Part shown: piece after piece, positions 1 through 10,770 of the stretch
Numbering within the stretch: position 1 is the first letter of the stretch
How the letters are laid out: every line of letters starts with the position of its first letter
NCBI GenBank assembly: GCA_019633425.1
Contig: WSUB01000164.1
Coordinates: 58,321-89,887 of the forward strand
Direction of reading: 5' to 3'
DNA: 31,567 nucleotides
Source of the DNA: Tulasnella sp. 424
Taxonomy: Eukaryota; Basidiomycota; Agaricomycetes; Cantharellales; Tulasnellaceae
The notes under the pieces: model-generated
Told to the model about the DNA's origin: nothing
Database searches by the model: none
The model's input: the letters and a program-made list of their open reading frames with translations, nothing else
Program-made: the position numbers and the translations under genes

Positions 1-426
1 ACTGTTCCCCAGAGCTTGGTCATGACGACAATTTCGTCGCGCGGAAGATTGTACTGTTTGATCGCCTTTCCAAGGATGACTTCTGAGAGGCCATTAGAAT
101 ACACGTTGGCCGTGTCGAAGGCGTTGATGCCCATATCGTAAGCTGCCTTGATGTGCTTCAAGCCTGAGAAAGGTGAGACCTTAGAATTATTTTTAGTAGC
201 CGAAGGACGGGGCTTAGGATCGCACCCTCTTCTTCATTGAGGACCCAGCCTTGCCATTCAGGTGAGCCATAGCTCATGCAGCCTCTGGTGAGAGGGAAGA
301 AACGTCGTCGACCTTTCGATGACTCGAAGCCGGAAATACGCACAAGATGAGACGAGAGACTTTAAGTCCGGACTTGCCCAGACGGACGTAAGGCATGTTC
401 GTGGTGGATTGCTCGGTAGACGTCAT
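1..426 (-). CDS. Aldo/keto reductase, 5' part (runs off the left edge)
   Basis: NADPH-dependent oxidoreductase of the aldo/keto reductase superfamily, nearest in style to the Kv-beta/YakC-like enzymes that reduce aldehydes and ketones in the cytosol. Three exons are visible on the minus strand: 344-426, 226-284 and 1-163, separated by introns 285-343 and 164-225 with GT..AG ends and matching phases. The ATG is at 426. The start reads through a family-typical block (YVRLGKSGLKVSRLIL, then GCMSYGSPEW). Exon 3 carries the catalytic Asp/Tyr segment (FDTANVYSNGLSE) and the Lys of the tetrad (VVMTKLWG). The rest of the barrel and the C-terminal NADP-binding part lie outside the window. It is transcribed divergently from the nucleoporin gene. 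Substrate cannot be told from sequence. Confidence 0.88.
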
Positions 427-1035
427 ATTGAAGGTCGAGGTTGTGAAGGGGTACGGTAGCGCTGAGGGTGATCTGAACCTACCCGGTGACTCTTATAAGC
501 ATTGAGATATCAAAGTGGAGTTGACGCGCCCCGAGAGAAGCCGAGGTACCGTGATGTCAAGTCTCTGTCAGACTCGTGACCTCCACCTCCATCCCAACTT
601 CTAGCTTGCAAGGTTTAGGTGGATGTGGCGCACGAACGACCAATTGCCCGTGATAAACGGAAGTGGAGGTGGAGGGCTGCGATGCATCGTGATTCCGGGT
701 ATTGTTTCATCGAAGGCGACGTTATAGTTGGAGGACCTCGCAGTTCCATCTTGGGGGAAGGCCCGGGTGTGTTTCTAGTGCTGTGGTGTCGTGAGTCCTC
801 GAGTGTCCTCCTAAATTGAGCGCTTGCGTTCCATAATGAACTTTTTCTGCGCAGATCCTTCGATATTTCTGAGAGTCAATAGAGTCTAGTTGGCTCATCG
901 CAATGTATACTGTGGTGTTCTGCGTCGTGCGGTTCGGTTCCGGAAAAGGGAGATTTGTGAACCGTGGGATGTCTACCTCGTGCCAGCCTCAAACAAAACC
1001 TTTACGCTCTCCATCAAACTCCTCCCACCGTCGCG
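427..1035. promoter_or_regulatory. Shared divergent intergenic region (aldo/keto reductase / NUP98-96)
   Basis: About 0.6 kb lies between two divergently transcribed genes and must hold both promoters. Short open frames here (for example 619-819) have no recognisable content. The stretch just before the ATG at 1036 is pyrimidine-rich, which is usual before fungal start sites. No convincing TATA element was seen. Confidence 0.5.
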
Positions 1036-2257
1036 ATGTTTGGGGGAACCTGGGGTCAGAATACTCAGCAAAACCAGCAGCAGCCAAACCCGACGACTGG
1101 GACCTTTGGCCAACCTGCACAGCCGACTGGATTTGGAGCAACAGGTAAGAGCATTCTTTCAGATTTATGTGGCGTGTTTTCGACTCGACGCCCTCCTCGC
1201 AGGTTTTGGCCAGACTGGCGCGTTCGGAGCTACCCAACCTCAGCAATCTGCCTTTGGAGCGACAACTAATCCTGGTACTGCAGGCTTTGGTAAGTGTGCG
1301 CACCGTGTTCGCGTGATTTCAATCGGGGCTAATCCCTCTCGTCGCACTCCGTAGGCGGTTTCAGCCAGCAACCTAAACCAGCCTTCGGCGCTACTGGAGG
1401 CATCTTTGGGCAACCTGGTACGTGCCTGCGCTCGTGGGATAAACGAATCTTGACTAACGTGTCGCAACGAAGCTGCAAATCCGACCACAACCGCAACTAC
1501 TGGGTTTGGAGGGTTCGGCTCGACGACAGCCGCTACTGGTTTCGGAAGTACGTCCAACACCTCTGGTGGAGGCCTCTTCGGCCGTCCTGCCACCTCTTCA
1601 GGCGCATTTGGATCCTCAACGACTCCAGCTACGACTACAGGTGGACTGTTCGGAAACAAACCTCCCACTACAACCACTACAACAGCATTTGGCAACACTG
1701 GCTTCGGTCCCACCCCAGCAGGAACCATCAATGGAACCGCAAGTCCTACCTATCAAGTCACGTCCGAAAAAGAAGGGACAAACCAGGGCATGACCAACTA
1801 TCAAGCCATCACCTGCATGCAAGCGTACAAGAACTATTCTTTCGAAGAATTGCGCTTACAAGATTACACTGCCGGACGGAAGACTGCCGCAAGCACTGGG
1901 TTTGGTGGAACCGGGGCCTTTGGGGCGACGGCCACCCCTGCCACGACCGCTGGTGCGTTCGGTCAGCCTGCTCCGACTACTACATTTGGTCAGCCTGCAG
2001 CCGGCACTACCGGTGCGTTCGGTACGACCACTACCACAGGTGCATTCGGCCAACCGGCTCAGCAACCGCAACAGCCAGCGACAGGCTTCGGAGGGTTTGG
2101 GCAGACCACCACCACTGGAGGCGGACTCTTTGGCCAGAACCAGCAACAGCAACAGCAGCAGCAACAGCAGCAGCAGCAACCGCAACAGCAGCAACCGGCT
2201 GCCGGTGGCTTTGGTACGACTACGGCTGGCTTCGGCACTGGTGGGGGACTGTTCGGG

Positions 2258-2288
<31 letters not shown>

Positions 2289-5200
2289 CTCCTGCCACTG
2301 GCGGCCTCTTTGGCGCAACCACGACCACCGGTGGAGGATTTGGAGCCACCGCACCTAAACCGGCATTCGGAGGATTTGGCACAACCACTGCTACTCAGCC
2401 AGCTACCACTGGATTCGGATTCGGCCAGACCGGTGCAACCACCGCTGGAACGACTGGTGGACTATTCGGACAGAATCCCCAGCAACAACAGCAGCAACAG
2501 CAGCCCCAGCAAACCACGTTCGGCGGCTTTGGAGGTGAGTTAAATTTCTAAGGGCGTTAAGGTCGGATCACTGATCCCTGTGTCTCTAGCGACAAACACT
2601 GCTGCGCCCACGGGAGGTCTGTTCGGCAACAATACCCAAACCGCAACTCAGCCGGCGGCGGGTGGCCTCTTTGGCCAGAATACGCAACAGCAACAGCAAC
2701 AGCCAGCGGCTGGCGGCTTTGGAACAACTGGCGGCTTCGGGACCGGTGGAGGATTGTTCGGCCAGCAGCAGCAACAACAACCTCAGCAGCAACAGCCTCA
2801 GCAGGCGACTACTGGTGGACGTGAGTATCATATTCGCCTCCTCAAGAATCGAGGATTAACTTTCCTTCAGTTTTCGGTCAGCAACCCGCTCAACAAAACC
2901 AACCCGCTGCTGGAGGACTTTTCGGCACCGCTTTCGGTCAAAATAATCAACAGCAACAGCAGCCCCAACAGCAGCAGCAATCTACTGGCCTTTTCGGAGG
3001 GGGCTTGTTTGCCCCAAAGCCTACCGCGCCCGTTACTGGAGGACTATTCGGCAACACCCAAAATCAAACAGTCCAGGCAACCGGAAGTGGCCTCTTTGGA
3101 CAGAACACTCAACCCGCTCAGACTGGCGCAGGATTGTTTGGCGGTCTTGGCGCTTCAACAGTTGGCCAGCAACAGCAGCAACAACAGCAGCCGAACGGGC
3201 TCTTCGGCCAAAGACCAGGTGGATCGAATTTGTTTGGAAGTACCACCACGGGCACGACTGGAGGGGGGCTGTTCGGGTCGACCACTGCTGCTCAGGCCGC
3301 ACCCAATAATAGTGGTTTCTACGGAACTCAAGCACCCGCTTCGAATGGTGGGCTTCTAGGTCAAAGCCAACAGCCCTTGATTGCTTCGCTCGAAGGGAAC
3401 ATCTACAACACCAATCCTCTATTGTCCGCCAGCGCCAGAGCCGATGCCTCTCACATCATCACCCTTGGAGATCGCGACAAACGCCCCGCAGTCGCTTACA
3501 CCAAAAAGGCACTACCGAAAGTCACAACGCCGAAGCTTGGGCCGCTGCGCGGCTTCTCTACCCCTCCGCCTGGTGGATTGGGCTCATCCTCAACTGGCCT
3601 GGATCTGTCAATCGGCATTGGAGCTTCACCATTTGGTCGGCCGCAATCTGCTCAGGGAAGTCGGATCGGGATGGCGCTTGGCGGCTTGAGTGATAGCACA
3701 AGCTCATCGCCCGGTAAAGGTCTCGCGGCGGATGCGTTCAAGCCACGAAGCAGCGTCAAGAAACTCATCCTACCCAACAAGGTTGACCCAATGAGTTGGA
3801 ACGAGACCCTCGACACCGCTGTTCAGACTATTCAAAGCGAATTCAGCATATCGAGTCCCTCCGTGAGCACAGCACCCCTCGGAACCCCGGGTGCTAGGAA
3901 CAAAGTCACTTGGGATCCCCAGCTTGGACGTGCCGCTAGGGAGAACGCGATGACCAGCAGCACCTCTCGCCCCGCCGTTGGATCACCAAAGTTGTTTGGC
4001 GGGCAAACGCTAACCTCGTCTCAATTCGGTCCAAGCCGTCGTTTCTCTGGACCCTCCCCATCCGTCTCCACTGGCCGTCTCCCACCCGAATCCACCGAAG
4101 TCACTCCCTCGAAGACTCCAGTCTCAGCTCTCAAAAACAAGGGGCATTACGCGCCTAGCAAGGAACCGGGCGAGTACTGGACCGAGCCGCCAATGCATGA
4201 GTTGCGCGACATGAGCGTGGAGCAATTGAAGCATTTGGATGGCTTTAAAGTGCATCGAAATGGCTTTGGTTATATCGAGTTCCGTGAGCCGGTTGATTTG
4301 ACGACTGTGAAGAACGTCGAAGATATTCCAGGCAACTACGTCGTGTTCGATGCCAAGGAGTGCACGGTCTATCCGGACGAAAGCGAGAAGCCTGATCAAG
4401 GAGAGGGAATGAACGTCCGAGCCAGGATTTCGCTCGTTCAATGCTGGCCTGTCGAAAAGGCTACACAGCAGCCCATCACCGATCCCAAGCATCCCAAGAT
4501 CCTGGCTCACGTCAAGAAGCTCAAGGGAATCGAAGATACCACCTTCAAGAGTTACGATGCCCCTACCGGCACATGGGTCTTCGAAGTTCCGCACTTCACT
4601 CGCTATGGTTTGGACGACGACGACGATGAAGAGGAGGAAGCGGAGGTTGAGATGGAGGTGCCTCAAGAAACGACCACCCCCCTTGGAACTCCTTCAAAAT
4701 CCATTCCCGCCCCCGAACCCAGTCCTGGTATTCGGTCCGAGTCTGCACGTAGCGAAGAGATGGTAGTCGATGACGGGCAGGCTGAGCAGGAAGGAGAATT
4801 CTCGGACGCTCCTCGCTCGGAAGACGATATCGAGTACGCGACTGAGGAAGAACAGCCGGCTCCAGCTCCAGTCTCCAGGCCTTGGGCTTCGACCCTAGGC
4901 CTGGATCCTCAACGCGTTAACGTCATGCAAGCGTCGTTCTTCCATACTGCACCAGAGGAGACTGCGCAAGCTCCTTCTCGTCTTCGGACATTCGACAACC
5001 ATACGCGGAAGGGTTCGAGCTTGGGTGAGGAGACTCAACAACGAAGGCAACCTGGGTCGATGGGGGTGAGCTTTACTTCCTTGTAACCTAATCAGATACT
5101 TCCCATATATGCAATACCAACGGTTCTTTGTTTCTATCTTTTCTTTTGCGTGTCGTCGCGTGCATCTTTTAGCAGGTCAGTCAAGGACTTCAGCCACAAC

Positions 5201-7656
5201 GTCAACAACGTCCCGCGCCGATCCCAGCACCACCGGTAGTAACCCCTTTGCGTGAACTCAAACTCGAAGAGTATCAAAAATCGATTGCGTTTGGCGCTGA
5301 ATCATCTTTCGTTGACGCCGGCTTGGCCATGGCTCGGTCGTTCCGGGTAGGGTGGGGCCCCAACGGTTTGCTGGCCCATTCTGGCAAATTGTGTGGACTG
5401 ACCGACTCTGGGTGTGTCCATGATGTCCAAAGCGTCGACAGATGAGAGCTGATATTCTGGTCCCCTTTAGTGTGCATGCCTCCACTACGATAACCGTTGA
5501 GCGTATGACTGTCCTCTCGGCAGATTTGGTTCGTTTTATATCCTTTGGTCCTTTCCCCGTTCCCCACTCTCCTGACCTGTGATAATCCCCTAGGATGTGG
5601 AAGCTTCTCGAGCATCAAAACTGTTTGAAGTTCAAACGCAAAATACCGACATCGAGGTCGATGAGGACGGAGTTCCTGTGGCTGTCCCCAGACCAGAGGT
5701 TCGCTTTGGGGACTATTGCAAGATGTTTGAAAGCGAAGATCGCTCGATGGAAGCAAGCTTGTGGAGGCTTGGAGCAGCCCTTTTCGACCACATCGACATT
5801 CAACTCAAGGAAGACGTCTCCTGGGACATCCGCAAAACGGTCGAAGGACTTCGGTACAAGACCTCGCTTTCCGATTGGTTGGAGAAGACTGTTGAGCCTG
5901 CGGTGAAACGTGACTTAGCCCTCCAGGATCACGGAACGGCTGCCCGCCGTGCGTTCGCCATGCTCACCGGACATCAGGTCGAGCAAGCTACCGAAACAGC
6001 CATGAATGCTGGCGATCTAAACCTCGCCGCCCTCATATCCCAGGCTGGCGGAGATGATGTGTTCAAGGGTTTCCTCGTGATGCAGCTCAACCAGTGGAAG
6101 GACGGAGAAATGGATTCCTTTATGGACCCCGCGTATTGGAACGTCGTGGCATTATTGGCTGGTTTGCATCAAACACCTAACCGCTCCACGGGATCACGCC
6201 AGCCGCCAGACCGCAACTTGTTTGCCAGCTTGGACTGGAAGCGGGTGTTTGGCTTACATCTCTGGTACGGCACTTCGCTGGAGGATACACACGAGACCGC
6301 TCTCCAGCAGGCGTTGTCCACTGGTCCTGGATTGAAACCTCGTCCTTGGTATGTAGAGGAACCACCAAAGTCCCAGCGACTGTGGAAAGTTGGATCCGGG
6401 CAAGCAACAGAAGATGGTCTCTTCCATTTGATTCGACTGCCAATGGACCCAACGCTACAGTTGGACGTCGCCCTAAACCCAAGAGGCTTCTCGCCTAGTC
6501 CAATGGACTACCGCCTCCCCTGGCACTTGTACATCCTTCTCGCAACTGTTCTCCGCAAGAGGGACTTTGGCGATCGTGCAGAGATTGGGAGGGGTAACAT
6601 GGAGGATGAGGACGAAATGGAGAGTGCTCCGTTGGGGACGAGCGTGCTTGCTCAGTCGGTAACATTGAGTTATGCTTCTCAACTCGAGTACATTGGCGAG
6701 AAAGAAAAGGCATTGTTTGTTCTACTCCACTTGGAGCAAGCCGAAGGGTGAGTTTGTTCTCGTTTTTCTGAGACGGTGCATCTCTAATAAGTTACCCCGC
6801 AGCCGAGCGATTGCCATCAAACAACTCTTGGCTCGTCACGCAGGAGAGTGGGATGTAGACCTCCTGACAGGCCAACTTTCTATCCCTCCTACATGGATTG
6901 CGGAGGCCAATGTTAGTACTGATACTGGCTTATGTGCCATGGCTTATCGCTCACCTTCATTTGCAGGGCATTCGTGCAAGATATGACCACGATGTCTTCC
7001 AAGCTTACCAATGTTTCCTGGAAGGTGGCCAACAACAACTCGCTCACAACATCGCATTGAACGAGCTAGCACCAGAAGTTGTCCTACGTGGGGACCCTGA
7101 AGTACTCAAGTCCCTGTTCGGAAACTTCACGCCCAGCGAGATATCAGGATGGCATGACACTGGCAATGTGAGCTTTTTCATTCTTGTCTCGCTCTCAGAG
7201 CCTCACCATAGAACCCTCAATCTTCTCAGCTCTACCTCCAATATGCCGAATGCGTTACAAAAATTCCAAAGCTTCTTGCAGCGCTGGCAAAGGAGGGCGA
7301 TGCCGAGCCCGACGTCGTCCAGCAAGCTGAATTAGAGCGTCTAGCGCAGTCGGTACCTCACCTCCTGGAAAACCTACCCAAGATGTTTGAACATAGGGAT
7401 GATCTCCGACAACGCGTCTGCCTCGCTGAGATGCTTTCTCAACTGCTGAGGCTAGTCAGTCCTTTGAGGATGTACGGTATTGTGAGTACCCTTGGGCTCT
7501 TCCGCCTCCTCTGCCTTCGTTTGACAAACCCCACTCCAGGTGGCGCGACCCCATACATCTTCCGGGATGCTGCCTGAACAAGCCAGGTTGCAACATGTGC
7601 AGTCTTCCTCACGAGAAAGGCTCTTCCGCGCTTTGGAGGTTGCCTCATACGCTTAG
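1036..7656 (+). CDS. NUP98: NUP98-NUP96 nucleoporin precursor (Nup145-type), complete
   Basis: Precursor of two nuclear pore proteins. The FG part forms the permeability barrier and binds mRNA export factors; the C-terminal part belongs to the Y-complex scaffold. Thirteen exons: 1036-1144, 1203-1289, 1355-1417, 1473-2534, 2590-2820, 2871-5065, 5173-5411, 5471-5528, 5594-6747, 6803-6911, 6967-7167, 7230-7481, 7540-7656. All phases agree and give about 1958 aa. Order of parts: FG/GLFG repeats with poly-Gln linkers (about 1-650); a GLEBS Rae1/Gle2-binding segment (about 170-225, with NYQAITCMQAYKNYSFEELR); the autoproteolytic domain (about 945-1093) ending HF|TRYGL; then NUP96 (about 865 aa) with SFRVGWGPNG and the alpha-helical scaffold. 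The intron ending at 5172 could instead end at 5175, in frame. Intron 5529-5593 needs a GTTCGT donor. S. cerevisiae Nup145 is the closest named homologue in architecture. Confidence 0.95.
1720..1875 (+). other. GLEBS-like Rae1/Gle2-binding segment inside NUP98
   Basis: Within exon 4, flanked on both sides by FG repeats, is a non-FG, charged and aromatic stretch containing SEKEG, NYQAITCMQAYKNYSFEELR and LQDYTAG. Established knowledge: in NUP98 orthologues a short GLEBS hairpin among the FG repeats binds the Rae1/Gle2 propeller for mRNA export. Position and composition match that segment. Exact limits are approximate. Confidence 0.85.
2141..2288 (+). repeat. CAG/CAA trinucleotide tracts coding poly-Gln in NUP98
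   Basis: Two dense runs of mixed CAG and CAA codons (about 2141-2200 and 2258-2288) code Gln-rich linkers between GLFG motifs. Similar shorter tracts occur around 2484-2510, 2686-2702, 2764-2800, 2950-2980 and 3168-3190. The mixed codons suggest selection or interruption rather than a pure slippage tract, but length polymorphism is likely. Confidence 0.9.
4592..4600 (+). other. NUP98 autoproteolysis site, His-Phe|Thr
   Basis: Codons CAC TTC ACT encode His-Phe-Thr at the end of the NUP98 autoproteolytic domain, followed by RYGL and an acidic run. In characterised NUP98/Nup145 proteins self-cleavage falls between Phe and Ser of HFS. Here Thr occupies the nucleophile position. Cleavage would release about 1093 aa of NUP98 from about 865 aa of NUP96. 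Confidence 0.8.
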
Positions 7657-8204
7657 TAGATACGATATACAGTACATTCCCGAACTCGCTTGGATATTTT
7701 GTGTTGTTCATGTCTCTACCTCTCTGATCCTGTTTTCTAAATTGATCCCTTGTTCCTTTAATGCGGTTGTCTGCGGCATTCCATGTGACCACGATCGACG
7801 ATATCGAAGTTACACTGAAAATTCCAGACACAATAGCTGACAACGACACTACGGAGTTTTGATGAAAGCTACATAAGTTCGATGCTCCCTATTGTAAACG
7901 TGTTTTGGATCTAGATCTTGGTAGCCCGTTTCTGACGTGTCTGTCAACGCCGTTCGGTGAACTGAGGGAAGGTCCGTGGCGACGCGTGAGAATATCAGGG
8001 GAACAGGATGTCGCCAAGCCCGATTTAGGATTCGACCTTGAGATGGTTAAAGCGTCTGCTCCGTTCAAGGACAATCAGCCTCTTGCGACTCCGTTGCTAC
8101 GTCCACGGACACGGTACCCGCCTTGCGACCAAACAAAACTGTTGACTCGTCCTAGAAGCGCAGCCTTCGTGGAAGGACCCCCTTAAAAGAAACAGAAGAA
8201 GCGG
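7657..8204. other. Intergenic: NUP98-96 3' flank and DUF4246 copy 1 5' flank
   Basis: No gene is supported here. A block near 7975-7993 (GTGGCGACGCGTGAGAA) is shared with the upstream regions of DUF4246 copy 2 (around 10532) and copy 3 (around 13269), so part of this stretch is the duplicated DUF4246 promoter or leader. An open frame at 7905-8186 (93 codons) overlaps it but has no recognisable domain. Confidence 0.55.
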
Positions 8205-10131
8205 ATGGATCTCATGACCATCAAATTTCGCTTCCCATTCCAAGAGTTCGAAGTGGAGGAGAAGGATGGCGACGTCGCTTTGACTGTAGGCACCAGACGA
8301 TCTATGGGATACATCACAGTCTCACCGAGCCTTTACGGTAGCTTACCGACCTTCGAATGATCGACCTTTCATATGCCCTGCGGAGCAAGCCTTCGTGGTG
8401 GATAAAATTCGGCGGACCCCGCGATCCGGACAAAGTGGAAAGAGGAAGCACTTCAGCATGAGATTCGAGATGGCAAGCTATCCGAGGCAGAGGTGGAATG
8501 GGTTCTGGACGAGCTGGAAGATTACGCCACATTGAGGGATGATGACACCGGAGTCCAGGTACGTCCGCCCGAACACGCATGTTCAAGAGCCATCCCACTC
8601 ACATCATGAGCATTGGTGTTTGCTTAGCCATCTTGCCATGTCCGAGTTTATGAAGCCGACAAGCTCATTCCCGCGCAACTGAAGTCTAGACTAGTTGCGG
8701 CCGCCAGTGTCTTTGAAAATGTCCCCGAAGAAGAAAAGGACTGGCACCCGCGTTCGGACAATATAGTTCTCGATCTGGTCCATCCGTCACTATTTTGCAC
8801 GGTATATGGCCGCACATTGGCTTGGACGACGGATTCGGATGGGAAGCGGCACCTCGAGCCTCTAAAACCCCCGGTTCGCGACCAAGACTCATGGTCGTAT
8901 TCGGAGAAGTTCTCTTGGATTCCAACGAACTTTCAGCTCAGCAAGAACGGCGAACCGGCCAAAGCCCAAGGGTACATCAACAACGTGCATCCTGAGCAAC
9001 ACAAAGATCTCATTCCAGTTATCGAAGGCCTCGTCGGTCGCTTTTCACTCTTATGGGACCGGGTCTTGACTGATCTTCATCCTCTGAATGAGGATTCACT
9101 TCCTGGCCGGGTGCGGGTCGTTGGTATGTACGAGTGGCAAGAGACCGAAACATCTCCTGCTGAGCCTGAATGGGACGTCTATCAAAGACTGGGCCGAGAG
9201 GAGTGGGAAAGGCAGTACGCCGCCTGGGAGGAAAGCCGAGTCATTGCCGTACCGACCGTGAGCAAGCGCGGGTATCGTGAAGGTGACAAGAATATCACTC
9301 GCCGCAAGGTCTACTATTCGATTCAAGCGAAGCAAGTTCAAGTGATTGTAAAGCTAGCTAACATTTATCTCGTATGTATCTTGAAGCGGGAGCGATGGTT
9401 CTTCCGTGCTTACAACCTCTTTTACCGTGTCGGCAGACTCCCGAAAAGCCGGAATATCCCGGTGGGAAGTGGCACGTCGAGGGTATGGCAAACGAGCGCA
9501 TTGTCGCATCTGGAATATACTATTACGACTGCGAAAATATCACCGAGAGTCAGCTTGCTTTCCGCCAGGCGGTGTCGTTTAATCGCCGTGTGGGCTACGA
9601 GCAGAGCGATGATCGAGGTATTAAGCTGACATGGGGTCTGGAGGAGTAAGGCTGCTTTTCTTTACCAAAACCTCCGCCCACTGACCTCGCGGCACCTGAC
9701 ATAGGGGCGCTGGAAGTAACCAAGTTGTCGGTGCGGTCAAGACGTCTGCGGATCGCTGCATTGCCTTCCCAAATATCTATCAACACCAAGTTTCCTCATT
9801 CAAGCTCATCGACCCTTCAAAGCCGGGACATCGCAAGATTGTGGCATTGTTCTTAGTTGATCCGGAGCACCGCATTCCCTCGACAACGGATATCCCTCCC
9901 CAGCAGGCTCATTGGACACGCGAAGCCATATTCGATTCTATCAACACTAACAAAATTAAAGTCCCTCTCCCTGTGGAGCTGGTCGATATGGTTACCGACT
10001 GTGTTGACAACGTCATGACTCTGGGAGAAGCCAAGATCTACAGGGAGCAGCTAATGGATGAGAGGACGGCGTTTGTGGGGGTGGTGGACGAACTGCATTT
10101 TGCCGCAGAGTTTAGCTTCTGCGAACACTAA
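8205..10131 (+). pseudogene. DUF4246 family protein, copy 1, frameshifted
   Basis: First of three tandem DUF4246 copies. Exons by alignment to the intact copy 2: 8205-8285, 8342-8558, 8628-9371, 9437-9645, 9705-10131. Four introns are at equivalent positions with intact GT and AG. Exon 2 is 217 nt against 216 nt in copy 2. One extra base lies at about 8411-8414, where the frame passes from the SKPSWW block into an early stop. Everything downstream is open and well conserved, including KDWHPRSDN, INNVHPEQH, KWHVEG, NIYQH and GHRK. Either the gene died recently or the base is an assembly error; read coverage or cDNA would decide. DUF4246 is a fungal family of unknown function. The start is tentative. 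Confidence 0.8.
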
Positions 10132-10770
10132 ATGCCATTTCAATTGATGCTTGTATTTTAGCTTGTGGATATTGAAGAAACTTGAGTCGATTTTCCGAGT
10201 GCCGCGTAGTCTCATAGTTCGACACCTACCAGATCGTCCGTGATGCATTCTATCCCCTCACAAAATCAGGTACATTGTGTCTCAATTCAGATTCGTCAAC
10301 ATGAAGACACGTGCTTTACGTGTTCTATTAAAGTTATTTTCGGCTCTCTGAGCTCCATTCCTGACGGTTGTCGAGCCTGAGGAAGGGCAAATCGGCCGAG
10401 GTTTCCGCACAGCCTCACCGCAACCCGCGAGAGTCTCAGAATATATAAGCCAATGAAAGATTCCTTAGAGAGACCCGATACATATCGATCTAAGGTATTG
10501 TGTCGGCGAACAGACGGTGGGCCTGCCGGTCTGTGGCGATGCGTGAGAAAGCTCTGGCAAGCCACCAAGTAGACAACCTCTTCCGAATCCAGATCATACG
10601 TAAAGATGAGAGCTTCAACCTCCCCTTTCCCTTCGACAGCAGCCAACCTCTTGCGAAAACTTTGCCATAAGCGCAGTGAATTTTCCGCGGTACTCACTCT
10701 ACCACCACCAAAAACCCCAGCACGGCTCCTTCCCGAAGAGGAACGACTTTGAAAGCAACCTGAAGCATTG
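10132..10770. promoter_or_regulatory. Promoter/leader of DUF4246 copy 2 with TATA element
   Basis: This gap holds the 3' flank of copy 1 (about 10132-10260, similar to the flank after copy 2) and then the promoter of copy 2. ATATATAAG at 10441-10449 is a good TATA match and is followed at once by CCAAT. The block 10385-10560 is clearly similar to 13118-13290 upstream of copy 3, including the TATA element and GCGTGAGAAAGC about 97 nt further on. A long antisense open frame (10296-10874) crosses the region and looks like chance. Confidence 0.65.

Noticed and set aside
1856..2388. Leu- and Cys-rich minus-strand open frames
   Set aside because: They are antisense readings of the poly-Gln and FG repeat codons of NUP98.
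5258..5756. Minus-strand open frames opposite NUP96 exons 7-9
   Set aside because: Shadows of the coding strand with no own features.
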